A DNA stretch of 64,000 nucleotides. Origin: Bog-473 sp963728845. GTDB taxonomy: Bacteria; Actinomycetota; Acidimicrobiia; Acidimicrobiales; RAAP-2. Made by a program: the position numbers and the translations under genes. Shown one piece after another: positions 9,339 through 17,785 of the stretch (positions within the stretch are counted from its first letter, which is position 1; every line of letters starts with the position of its first letter). A model generated the notes under the pieces. That model was not told the DNA's origin. It searched no databases and saw nothing but the letters and a program-made list of their open reading frames with translations. The stretch covers positions 1-64,000 of the forward strand of contig CAVSLS010000056.1 in assembly GCA_963728845.1 (NCBI GenBank), read 5' to 3'.

Positions 9339-10673
9339 ATGAGCTCGTGCGCTCGGACGGGCATGCGGCCGGCCCGACCGTTCCCCTGCGTGTCCGTTCG
9401 CAGCCCGCGCCTGCCGGCCCACCAGGTCACCACGCGCAACCTCGGGGCGGCATACCCCTTCATCGCCGAGGCCGGCCTGGGCCGGCGCGGCGTGGTCATC
9501 GGGGACGACCTGCTCGGGGGCTCGTTCGTGTTCGATCCCTTCGAGCTCTACGACGCCGGCGTCGTGTCAAACCCGAACATGGTCGTGTTCGGCCAGATCG
9601 GGCGGGGCAAGAGCTCCTTCGTCAAGACGTTCCTGTGGCGACAGGCCGTCTTCGGCCGCCGGGCCTGGGTGGTCGACCCCAAGGGCGAGTACGCAGACCT
9701 GGCCGATGCCTGGGGTGTCCGACCGGTGGCGCTGCGCCCCGGCGGTGCGATCCGGTTGAACCCGCTCGACCCGGGACCCGACGACGAGCACAGGGGGCCC
9801 GACGCGACAGGGCGCCGCCGGACCGAGCTCCTGGCGTCGCTGGCCAGCGCCTGCCTGGGACGGAGCCTGGTGCCGCGCGAGCGCGCCGCACTGGGTGCGG
9901 CGCTCCTCGACGCCGCAGCGATCGACGGCGCCCCCACCGTGCCGATGGTGGTGGAGACGCTGCTCTCCCCGAGCGAGGAGGCCGCGCGGTCGCTGCGCAC
10001 CGAGCGGCGTGCACTGCTCGAGGACGGGCGCGACGTCGCCCTCGAGCTGCGCCGGCTGGTGCACGGCGACCTCTGCGGCATGTTCGACGGTCCGACGACA
10101 CCGGGTCTCGACCTCTCTGCACCGCTGGTCGTGCTCGACCTGTCCGCGCTGTACTCGTCGGCCGCGCTCGGCGTCCTGATGGCGTGTGCCACCGCATGGC
10201 TGCAGGCCGCGCTGACCCGGACGGCGGTGACCGACTGCGCCACGCCGAGCGGCCGGGGTCAGTTCTTCCTGGTGGTCGACGAGGCGTGGGCGATCCTGTC
10301 GAACCTGGGCGTGGCCCGCTGGTTGCAGTCCTCGTGGAAGCTCTCCCGCGCCTTCGGCGTCTCCAACGTGGCCGTCCTGCATCGGGTGTCGGACCTGCGC
10401 TCCGTCGGCGCGTCGGACTCCGAGCAGGTGGCGCTGGCCCAGGGACTGCTCTCGGATTCCGAGACGCGGGTCGTCTACGCGCAGTCGCCCGGCGAGCTCG
10501 ACGCCGCGACCGAGTTGCTGTCGCTGTCGCACACCGAGGCCGACCTGCTGCCGCAGCTCCGGCGGGGCATCGCCTTGTGGAAGGTGGGCCAACGCTCGTT
10601 CTTGGTGCAGCACCGCCTCAGTGCGCTCGAGCGACGCATCGTCGACACCGACGCCGCCATGACGGGCCGCTAG
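9339..10673 (+). CDS. VirB4-like conjugation ATPase (SCO6881-type)
   Basis: About 444 residues. Recognisable family sequence begins at about residue 31 with TTRNLGAAYPFIAEAGLG, followed by GGSFVFDPFELYDAGVVSNP. Walker A is GQIGRGKSSF (residues 85-94), then WVVDPKGEYADLADAWGV; Walker B is FFLVVDEAWAIL in the second half. This matches ATP/GTP-binding proteins that power actinobacterial type IV secretion. The first 30 residues look unlike the family and may be run-in from the junction with the cargo segment. It is followed after 3 bp by the coupling-protein gene. Confidence 0.85.
   Translation: MSSCARTGMRPARPFPCVSVRSPRLPAHQVTTRNLGAAYPFIAEAGLGRRGVVIGDDLLGGSFVFDPFELYDAGVVSNPNMVVFGQIGRGKSSFVKTFLWRQAVFGRRAWVVDPKGEYADLADAWGVRPVALRPGGAIRLNPLDPGPDDEHRGPDATGRRRTELLASLASACLGRSLVPRERAALGAALLDAAAIDGAPTVPMVVETLLSPSEEAARSLRTERRALLEDGRDVALELRRLVHGDLCGMFDGPTTPGLDLSAPLVVLDLSALYSSAALGVLMACATAWLQAALTRTAVTDCATPSGRGQFFLVVDEAWAILSNLGVARWLQSSWKLSRAFGVSNVAVLHRVSDLRSVGASDSEQVALAQGLLSDSETRVVYAQSPGELDAATELLSLSHTEADLLPQLRRGIALWKVGQRSFLVQHRLSALERRIVDTDAAMTGR
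9367..9380. repeat. Right copy of the candidate direct repeat bordering the cargo segment
   Basis: GGCCGGCCCGACCG, matching 3156-3168 apart from one inserted C. It lies within the atypical first codons of the VirB4-like ATPase, just before recognisable family sequence begins at about 9429. Confidence 0.3.
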
Positions 10674-10676
10674 ACG

Positions 10677-12135
10677 GTGGTGGACGTCGCGGCAGCTGCC
10701 TTGCCGGTCGCCCTCGCCGGCGCGCTGCTGGCAGGCCTGTCGTACCGAGAGGGCGCGCGGCCGGGGACGAGGCCGGGACGCCGCCCCGCGCCGGCGGGGC
10801 GCCCGCTGGGCGACGCGGCGAAACCTACGTCCGCTCCTCGTCAAGGCGGAGGCTCCGCCGACCGGCCGGCTCCTCCTCGGTGTGGTCCCGGGCGTGGTCC
10901 GTCCCGCCGGTGTCGCCGCCGAGCGGGCCCAGTCCCTCGTCGTCGTCGGCCCGACCCAGAGCGGGAAGACGACGAGCCTGGCCGTGCCGGCCATTCTCGG
11001 CTGGCGTGGCCCGGTGGTGGCCGCCAGCGTCAAGAGCGACCTCCTGCGCCACACGCTCGGTGCCCGGGCGCGCCGCGGCCGGGTGTGGTGCATCGATCCG
11101 ACCGGCTGCACGGGTGCACGGGCCAGCACGTGGTCACCACTCACCGGCTGCGCCGAGTGGCATCGGTCCTGTCGGGTCGCGGCCGACCTGTGCGACGCAG
11201 CCAAAGCGGACGGGTCGACCCCCGACGGCGACTTCTGGTACGCCACGGCGGCCAAGATGCTGGCACCCCTCCTCCACGCAGCGACGCTCGATCGTCGCAC
11301 CATGGCCGATGTCGTGCGCTGGGTCGACACGCAGGAAGTCGGCTGAGGTGGCCGGCATCCTGGAGCGGCGGGCGACACCGGAGGCCCTCGACGCGGCGCG
11401 CGCCGACCTGGTGCCGCGACGAGCGCACGCGCAGCTCCGTCGCCACGACCGCCGAGACGGTGTTGGCGCCCTTCACCCTTCCGCCGCCCGGTGCGAGGGT
11501 GCCCGACCTCTTCGAGCCGGATCACCTGCTCCATGGTCCCCACACGGTGTACCTGTGCGCCCCCGCCCACGACCAGCGCCGGCTGCGCGGTTACTTCTCG
11601 GCCCTCACCCAGCAGGTGCTCGCGCACGCATTCACACAGGCCACACGCGCGGGGAAGCCGCTCGACCCCCCGCTGCTCGTCGTGCTCGACGAGGCGGCCC
11701 ACATCGCGCCGCTGCCCGAGCTCGACGGGCTGGCCGCCACCTGCGCGTCGCACGGGATCCAGCTGGTGACCATCTGGCAGGACCTGGCCCAGGTCAGGGG
11801 ACGGTACGGTGCGCGGCGCGCCGACCGTCCTCAACAACCACCGGGCCAAGCTGTTCCTGCCCGGCATCGCCGACCCCGACACCCTGGAGTATGCGAGCCG
11901 TCTCATCGGCGACGAGGAGGTCACCCTTCCCTCGGTGACCCGCGACCCCTCGGGACGGCGCTCCACGACGTCGACGACCGGGCCGCGCCGGCTGCTGCCC
12001 CCCGAAGAGCTGCGCTGCCTGCCCCAGGGCCGTGGCGTCCTGGTCTACGGCACGCTGCCGCCGGCCCGCCTTCTGCTGCGACCGTGGTTCTCGACGAGTC
12101 GGCGGAGCCGGCTCAGCCGGCGACGCCACCCGTGA
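10677..12135 (+). CDS. VirD4/TraG-like type IV coupling protein (several frame breaks)
   Basis: The coupling protein brings DNA substrates to the secretion channel. Pieces in order are an N-terminal membrane helix (VALAGALLAGL), Walker A in VVVGPTQSGKTTSLAVPAIL, WYATAAKMLAPLLHAA, the C-terminal HTVYLCAPAHDQRRLRGYF, Walker B in LLVVLDEAAHIAPLPEL, and LNNHRAKLFLPGIADPDTLE. The frame has to change near 10800-10880, 11340, 11410 and 11805. All family landmarks are present in order, so a functional gene blurred by indel errors is likelier than true decay. The final 23 bp overlap the convergent sigma-factor gene, and no relaxase is seen downstream. Confidence 0.75.
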
Positions 12136-13432
12136 CGGCCTGGGCGCCCGTCGCGCCCCCGGCGGCACGGGCGCGGCTGGCACGGGCGCGCTGCTCCGAG
12201 AGGTCCCGCTCCGGCATGTTCGTCGCCAGGCGCGCCGCTCGCTCGAACTCCGCGGCCGCCTCGGCGGGGCGCCCCAGCTTGTCCAGGAGGTCGCCCCGCA
12301 CGCTGTAGAGGAGGTGGTAGCGCTCGAGCGTCCCGGTCTCGACGAGCTGGTCCACCAGATGGAGCGCGGGACCGGGGCCCGAGGCCATGGAGATGGCGAC
12401 GGCCCGGTTCAGTTCGACGATGGGCGACGGCGCGCGGCGAGCCAGCTCGCCGTAGAGCGTCACGACCTGCGCCCAGTCCGTCTCCTCGGGCCGGAACGAC
12501 CACGCGTGGCACGCCGCGATCGCGGCTTGCAACGTGTAGGGCCCCTTGGTGGCGCCGAGGGCCTCCGCCCGGGCCAGCGCCGCGCTCCCCCGGTTGATGT
12601 GGAGGCGGTCCCACGTGCGGCGGTCCTGGTCCAAGAGGAGGACGGGGGCACCGGTGGGGCCGGTACGGGCGCGCAGGCGCGAGGAGTGGAACTCCATCAA
12701 CGCAACCAGCCCATGGACCTCGGCCTCTTCGGGCGCCAGGGAGGAGAGGACCCGGCCCAGCCGGAGGGCTTCCGCGCACAGCTCGGGGCGCAGCCAGTCC
12801 TCGCCGGACGTGGCCGAGTAGCCCTCGTTGAAAATGAGGTAGATGACCTCGAGCACCGCGCCGAGCCGGGCGGCGCGATCGTCACCGGTCGGCACCTCGA
12901 AGGGGACGCCGGCCTTGGCGACCGTCTTCTTGGCGCGGACGATGCGCTGGGCGATGGTGGGCTCGGGGACGACGTAGGCGCGTGCGATCTCGGGCACGGT
13001 CAGGCCCCCGACGAGGCGCAGGGTGAGCGCGACGCGCGCCGGCACGGGCAAGAGCGGATGGCACGCGACGAAGATGAGACGGAGTTGGTCGTCTTGGATC
13101 TCCTCCTCCGATTCGACGTCGGCCAGCGCCTCCACTCCGGCCGGGCCCTCGGACTCGAGCGCACGACCCACCTGCGCGTACTTTGCCGCCAGCGTGCGGT
13201 CGCGGCGGAAGAGGTCGATCGCCTTTCGCTTGCCGACGGCGGTCAGCCACGCCCCCGGGTTGGCCGGGGTGCCGTCCCGGGGCCACTGGCGGAGGGCATC
13301 GACCAGTGCCTCCTGAGCCAGGTCCTCGGCCAGCCCGATGTCACCGACGCTGCGGGCAAGGGTGGCGACGACACGCGGGAACTCAATCCGGTAGACCGCC
13401 TCGATGGCGGCGGTCGAATCGGTGGCCGGCAC
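12113..13432 (-). CDS. ECF42-type RNA polymerase sigma factor with C-terminal TPR-like extension
   Basis: A 439-residue sigma-70-family regulator. Region 2 (YRIEFPRVVATLARSVGDIG, LAEDLAQEALVDAL) and region 4 (LTLRLVGGLTVPEIARAYVV) lie in the first 180 residues. A roughly 240-residue alpha-helical extension (DUF6596) follows, with VIYLIFNEGYSATSG near its start and tetratricopeptide-like repeats. This architecture defines the ECF42 group, which is usually adjacent to a DGPF/YCII protein rather than an anti-sigma factor; one lies 47 bp upstream here. The extension is thought to control the sigma factor in place of an anti-sigma. Confidence 0.9.
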   Translation of the reverse strand: MPATDSTAAIEAVYRIEFPRVVATLARSVGDIGLAEDLAQEALVDALRQWPRDGTPANPGAWLTAVGKRKAIDLFRRDRTLAAKYAQVGRALESEGPAGVEALADVESEEEIQDDQLRLIFVACHPLLPVPARVALTLRLVGGLTVPEIARAYVVPEPTIAQRIVRAKKTVAKAGVPFEVPTGDDRAARLGAVLEVIYLIFNEGYSATSGEDWLRPELCAEALRLGRVLSSLAPEEAEVHGLVALMEFHSSRLRARTGPTGAPVLLLDQDRRTWDRLHINRGSAALARAEALGATKGPYTLQAAIAACHAWSFRPEETDWAQVVTLYGELARRAPSPIVELNRAVAISMASGPGPALHLVDQLVETGTLERYHLLYSVRGDLLDKLGRPAEAAAEFERAARLATNMPERDLSEQRARASRARAAGGATGAQAVTGGVAG

Positions 13433-13479
13433 GCCACCGATTCAACCACCCCGACCGGTCGAGCGGTTCCCGGTCTGCC

Positions 13480-13818
13480 TCACATGCAGGGGCGGACGCG
13501 GACCTCACCCTCGCCCAGCACGCCGAGGAAGCGCTTGGACCACTCGATCGCCTCGTCCCTGTCGCGGCACTCCATGAGCGCCCAGCCGCCGACGAGCTCC
13601 TTGGCCTCGGCAAAGGGTCCGTCGACGACGGTGAACTCGCCGTCCTTGAGGGCGATCTTGGCGCCCTCGGACGTGGGGGCGATGCCGCCGGTGGCGACGA
13701 TGACGCCGGCCTTGGTGGCTCCCTCCACGAACGTGCCCATCCTCTCGTACAGGTCGGGGGGCGGGGGCTCGGTCGGCTGCTCGGCCTCGTTGGCGAGGGT
13801 GTATCCGAGGAATCGCAT
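13480..13818 (-). CDS. DGPF/YCII-domain protein
   Basis: A 112-residue ferredoxin-like-fold protein starting MRFLGYTLANEAEQP, with the family-defining DGPFAEAKELVGGWAL in the middle and a RDRDEAIEWSKRF helix. DGPF proteins accompany ECF42 sigma factors and are believed to be targets or partners of them; biochemical activity is unknown. It is the first gene of a two-gene unit with the sigma factor. An AAAGGGAG ribosome site precedes the ATG and a perfect inverted repeat lies about 25 bp upstream. Confidence 0.9.
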   Translation of the reverse strand: MRFLGYTLANEAEQPTEPPPPDLYERMGTFVEGATKAGVIVATGGIAPTSEGAKIALKDGEFTVVDGPFAEAKELVGGWALMECRDRDEAIEWSKRFLGVLGEGEVRVRPCM

Positions 13819-13842
13819 GATGGTGCTCCCTTTCTGCTCCGT

Positions 13843-13863
13843 GAGGCGTCCGTCGCCTCACTC
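13843..13863 (-). promoter_or_regulatory. Perfect inverted repeat upstream of the DGPF gene
   Basis: GTGAGGCG and CGCCTCAC pair perfectly (8 bp) around the 5-base centre TCCGT, 24 bp before the DGPF start codon. It could be an operator or a 5'-UTR hairpin controlling the DGPF-sigma unit. No T-run follows, so it is not an intrinsic terminator. Confidence 0.45.
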
Positions 13864-14031
13864 TGGCAGAGCGTCGAACGGGCGAGGGCGAAATCGACAC
13901 GGCGGGCGAATTCTCCGGCTTTCTCCGGCCCGTCACCCGGCGTCGACGGACCGCGCGTCTTGACCACCCGAACCGGGAGTCCGTAGCCTCGCCGCCAGGG
14001 GGGTTCCAGCGGATCCGAAGGGGGTCGAAGC

Positions 14032-15508
14032 ATGTCCAGCCAGGGTGGTCGCGGTGAGGTCCGCATGCTCATCGGGGGCGAGCTCGTCGAGGCCGCCTCG
14101 GGGAAGCGGTTCGACAACGTCAATCCCGCGACCGAAGAGGTGCTCGGCGAGGTGGCCGACGCGTCGGCCGAGGACATGGGGCGGGCCATCGCGGCGGCCC
14201 GTCGACGCCTTCGACCGCTCCGACTGGTCGACCAACCGCGCGCTGCGCAAGCGCTGCCTCGAGCAGCTGCAGGCGGCGCTCGAGTCCGAACGTGAGGAGC
14301 TGCGCGAGGAGGTGGTCGCCGAGGTGGGGACGCCTCGCATCCTGACCTTCGCCGCCCAGGTCGACTGGCCCCTCGACGACGCGCTGCGGTACCCGGCGAA
14401 GATGATCGACGAGTTCGCGTTCGAGCGCGCGCTGCCCGACTCGAATCTGATGGGCACGGCGAGCCGGCGCGCGGTGCGCAAGGAGCCCATGGGTGTCATC
14501 GGCGCCATCGTGCCGTGGAACTACCCCGTCGAGGTCACGCTGAACAAGATCGGTCCCATCCTCGCCACGGGCAATACGGTCGTCCTCAAGCCGGCGCCGG
14601 ACACCCCGTGGAACGCGACCCGCCTGGGACGACTGGTGGCCGAGAAGACCGATATTCCGCCCGGTGTCGTCAACGTCGTCACCTCCTCGGACCACCTGGT
14701 CGGCGAGGAGCTCACCCTCTCCCCGGACGTCGACATGATCTCGTTCACGGGCTCGACCGCGACCGGAAAGCGCATCATGGAGAAGGGCGCAGCGACGCTC
14801 AAGCGTGTCTTCCTGGAGCTCGGGGGCAAATCGGCCATGATCGTCTGCGACGACGCCGACTTCGCCTCCGTGGTGCCCGGGGGCTCCATGGTGTGCGTGC
14901 ACGGCGGCCAGGGGTGTGCCATGCAGACTCGGATGCTCCTCCCGCGGTCGCGCTACGACGAGGGGGTGGAGCTCATCACCACCGCCATGGGCACGGTTCC
15001 CTACGGCGACCCGACCGACGACGGGGTGCTCATGGGCCCACTCGTGAGCGCCCGCCAGCGCGACCGCGTGCTCGGCTACATACAGAAGGGCCAAGAGGAA
15101 GGGGCGAAGCTCGTCCACGGCGGCGGCCGGCCGGCCCACCTCTCCAAGGGCTGGTTCGTGGAGCCCACCCTCTTCGTCGACGTGGACAACGCCATGACCA
15201 TCGCACGGGAGGAGATCTTCGGTCCCGTGCTCTGCGTCATCCCCTACGAGGACGACGACGACGCCGTGCGCATCGCCAACGAGTCCAGCTACGGGCTCTC
15301 CGGCGGGGTGTTCTCGGGGTCGGAGGAGCGGGCCACCGCGATCGCGCGGCGGATCCGGACCGGGTCCATCAGCGTCAACGGCGGCATGTGGTACGGGGCG
15401 GACTCGCCCTACGGCGGCTACAAGGACAGCGGCATCGGCCGCCAGTGCGGCCCCGAGGGATTCGAGCAGTACGTCGAGACGAAGGCCATCGCCTGGCCCC
15501 TCGCCTGA
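14032..15508 (+). CDS. NAD(P)-dependent aldehyde dehydrogenase (one frame break)
   Basis: Oxidises an aldehyde to an acid. The N-terminal 60 residues (GGELVEAASGKRFDNVNPAT) are in the frame of ATG 14032; an extra base near 14205 shifts to RDAFDRSDW onward. Key motifs are IVPWNYPVEVTLNK (cofactor region), the FTGSTATGKR glycine motif, the general-base Glu in FLELGGKSAM, and the nucleophilic Cys in GGQGCAMQTRML. EEIFGPVLCVI and SYGLSGGVFS follow, and total length of about 490 residues is normal. Substrate unknown; the surrounding acyl-CoA genes suggest oxidation of a catabolic aldehyde. Confidence 0.9.
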
Positions 15509-15512
15509 GGGA

Positions 15513-16109
15513 TCAGCCGACGGGCCACTCGGCCAACAACACGTCGACGGTGACCAGGCGGGCCACGAGGGCCAGGCTGTGGGCGAGGACGGAGGCGTGG
15601 TGCTCGGGCGGGGTGCCGACCACGGCGTCCGCCGGGATGGTCACGGCGAAGTCCTCGTCGGCGGCGCCCACAGCCACCAGGACGACGGCGAGGTTGGTCG
15701 ACACGCCGGCCACCACGACCTCCTCGACGCCCATGTTGCGCAAGACGGCCAGCACCTCGGTGCGATGCACGGGTGAGATGCCCTGGCGTCGCGGGAACAC
15801 CAGGTCGCCCGGCGCCACCCCGATCTCGGGGACGACCTGGGCCGCGGGATGCGAGTCGCTCCACTCGGCCGTCGAGGCGGTGGCGCGCATGAGGGGGGCC
15901 CGGCGGTTCGCCGTGCGCCCGCCGGCGGCCGGGAGGTAGGTCAGGTGAGCCACCTGGACTCCGGCGGCCCGGGCGCCGGCGGCCAGGCGGCCCATGGCGG
16001 CCAGCGCGGGGCGGGCGGACTCTGCCAGCGCGGGGAGCACGGACAGATCGCCCACCACGCCGCGCTGGCACTCGACGAACAGCAGCGCAGTCCGCTCCGG
16101 TGCGGTCAT
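15513..16109 (-). CDS. Isochorismatase-fold protein lacking the catalytic cysteine
   Basis: A 198-residue protein of the cysteine-hydrolase fold. The usual catalytic Asp region reads TALLFVECQRG (Glu in place of Asp). The Lys region reads VFPRRQGISPVHRTE, with Arg. Where the family has G-V-x-T-D-x-C it reads GVSTNLAVV, so Ala replaces the nucleophile. A GPPE-like cis-peptide region (VVGTPPEHHAS) is present. It may be a binding or regulatory homologue, or a related subgroup with other chemistry. It converges with the aldehyde dehydrogenase (4 bp gap) and lies 21 bp downstream of the thiolase on the same strand. Confidence 0.75.
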   Translation of the reverse strand: MTAPERTALLFVECQRGVVGDLSVLPALAESARPALAAMGRLAAGARAAGVQVAHLTYLPAAGGRTANRRAPLMRATASTAEWSDSHPAAQVVPEIGVAPGDLVFPRRQGISPVHRTEVLAVLRNMGVEEVVVAGVSTNLAVVLVAVGAADEDFAVTIPADAVVGTPPEHHASVLAHSLALVARLVTVDVLLAEWPVG

Positions 16110-16130
16110 GCGATCACCCGCGCTCCCGGT

Positions 16131-17282
16131 TCATCGCGTCAAGAGCATGCATCCGGCGATGGGCCCTCCCCCGTTCGACACGACCGCGACCTCAGGCCGA
16201 CCGGGCACCTGGCGGGGCCCCGCCTCACCACGCAGCTGCAGGCAGGCCTCGTGGAGCACCCAGTAGCCGTGCATGCGGCCGGCGGAGAGCTGGCCCCCGT
16301 AGGTGTTGAGGGGCAACGCACCGTCCAGGGCGATGCGTGACGCGCCCTCGAGGAAGGGGCCGGACTCACCGTCGGCGCAGAACCCCAGGGCCTCCAACCA
16401 GGCCATGGTCAAGAAGGTGAAGCCGTCGTAGAGCTCGGCCAAGTCCACGTCGGCGGGGCGGAGATCGGTCGAATTCCACATCTCACGTGCCGCGTCCGTC
16501 GACGCCATCTTCGGGTAGTCGGGGCGTTGATCCCACCCGCCGGCGCCATCGGAGCCCCCGACGGCGTCGACGCGCACGGGGTGCGCGCAGGCGTCGGCAT
16601 GTTCGGCGCCCGACACGACGACGGCGATGGCACCGTCGACCGGCACGTCGCAGTCCAAGAGCCCGAAGGGCTCGGAGATCATGCGGGCCGAGAGGTAGTC
16701 CTCCATGGTGATGGGCTGCCGGTAGACCGCGTCCGGATTGAGCGCCGCGTTGCGCCGGCTGTTGATGGCCAGCCAGCCGACCTGCTCCCGGGTCGTGCCG
16801 TAGAGGTGCATGTGGCGCCGCAGGTGCATGGCCAACCAGTTCGAGGCCGAGTAGGCGTGCATGGTCAGGATGCGGGAGATGTCGCGCATGGCCGGTGGGA
16901 TCTCCATCGGGCCGCCCGCCGATCGGTCCATCGTCGCCTCGCCGCCGATCATGTTCACGGTGCGGTAGACGAGGACGTGGCGCGCCGCCCCGCGGGCCAC
17001 GGCGGTGCAGGCGTCGACGACCGGCGTCAGGAGCCCGTAGTAGCCCATCGACCCGCCGGTCCAGGTCGGGGAGATGCCGAGCGTCTTTGCGGCGACCGCG
17101 AGCGGCGTATCGCCGATGGTGGCGATGCCGTCGACGTCCGAGGGCGTGACGCCGGCGTCGGCCATGGCGGCCCGCGACGACTCCGCCGTGAGCTCGAGGG
17201 CCTCCATGCCGGTCTTGCGCCCGATGCGGGAGATCCCGATGCCGGAGATGAGAGCCCCCCTCACCCTTTGCTCCTGCGTCAC
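16131..17282 (-). CDS. Ltp2-like thiolase-fold enzyme lacking the thiolase cysteine
   Basis: About 383 residues of thiolase fold (LISGIGISRIGRKTGMEALE at the N-terminus, AELYDGFTFLTMAWLEALGF later). The N-terminal region that normally carries the nucleophilic Cys reads TGGSMGYYGLLTPVVDA, without one. The C-terminus has LNTYGGQLSAGRMHGYWVLH in place of the usual GHPxGATG. These features match the lipid-transfer-protein (Ltp2) group, which with a DUF35 protein acts as an aldolase releasing the sterol side chain's last carbons. The DUF35 partner is immediately upstream. I chose GTG 17282, five bases beyond that gene's stop; the aldolase role is inferred. Confidence 0.8.
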   Translation of the reverse strand: MTQEQRVRGALISGIGISRIGRKTGMEALELTAESSRAAMADAGVTPSDVDGIATIGDTPLAVAAKTLGISPTWTGGSMGYYGLLTPVVDACTAVARGAARHVLVYRTVNMIGGEATMDRSAGGPMEIPPAMRDISRILTMHAYSASNWLAMHLRRHMHLYGTTREQVGWLAINSRRNAALNPDAVYRQPITMEDYLSARMISEPFGLLDCDVPVDGAIAVVVSGAEHADACAHPVRVDAVGGSDGAGGWDQRPDYPKMASTDAAREMWNSTDLRPADVDLAELYDGFTFLTMAWLEALGFCADGESGPFLEGASRIALDGALPLNTYGGQLSAGRMHGYWVLHEACLQLRGEAGPRQVPGRPEVAVVSNGGGPIAGCMLLTR

Positions 17283-17286
17283 CGGC

Positions 17287-17707
17287 TCACGTCTGCCCGT
17301 CGGGAGCGGGCTCGAAGAGCGGCACGAAGACATCGCCCTGTTGCTCGAAGACGACACGCACCGGCAGGCCGATGGTGACGTCCTCGACCGGACAGTGCAC
17401 GATGTCGGTGGTGAACCGGAGCCCGTCCTGCTCGGCGAGCTCGACGATGGCGATCACGTAGGGCACCGGGACCTCGGGATGGAACCGGTGGTAGTTCACC
17501 GTGTAGGTGAACACGCGGCCGCGGCCGCTGAGTCGGCGCGTAGGCCGCGACACCGCCGCAGTCCGGACAGTGCAGCGAGGGCGGGAAGATCCACCGGTCG
17601 CAGGTGGCACAGCGTGGCAGGCGCAGCTCCCCGGCGGCACCGGAGGTCCAGAACTCCCGGTTGCCGTCGTCGAGGGGCGGTGTGACGCGGGGTGCGACGG
17701 CCGTCAC
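17287..17707 (-). CDS. DUF35 zinc-ribbon/OB-fold acyl-CoA-binding protein (one frame break)
   Basis: About 140 residues. The rubredoxin-like zinc ribbon is CATCDRWIFPPSLHCPDCGG (C-x2-C-x10-C-x2-C), followed after a frame change near 17540 by the OB-fold part (LSGRGRVFTYTVNYHRFHPE, then VPYVIAIVELAEQDG). Such proteins bind acyl-CoA and pair with thiolase-fold enzymes; in mycobacterial sterol degradation the DUF35 portion of ChsH2 is needed by the aldolase Ltp2. The thiolase-fold gene follows at once on the same strand, so a complex is likely. The break is probably a sequencing indel. Confidence 0.85.
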
Positions 17708-17785
17708 GAGAAGCCTCGCCCCGGGCTCGTGCGCGACGAGGTCACGGGGTCATGGTAGCGACACCGATGGCGGCGGCTGCCGGCC

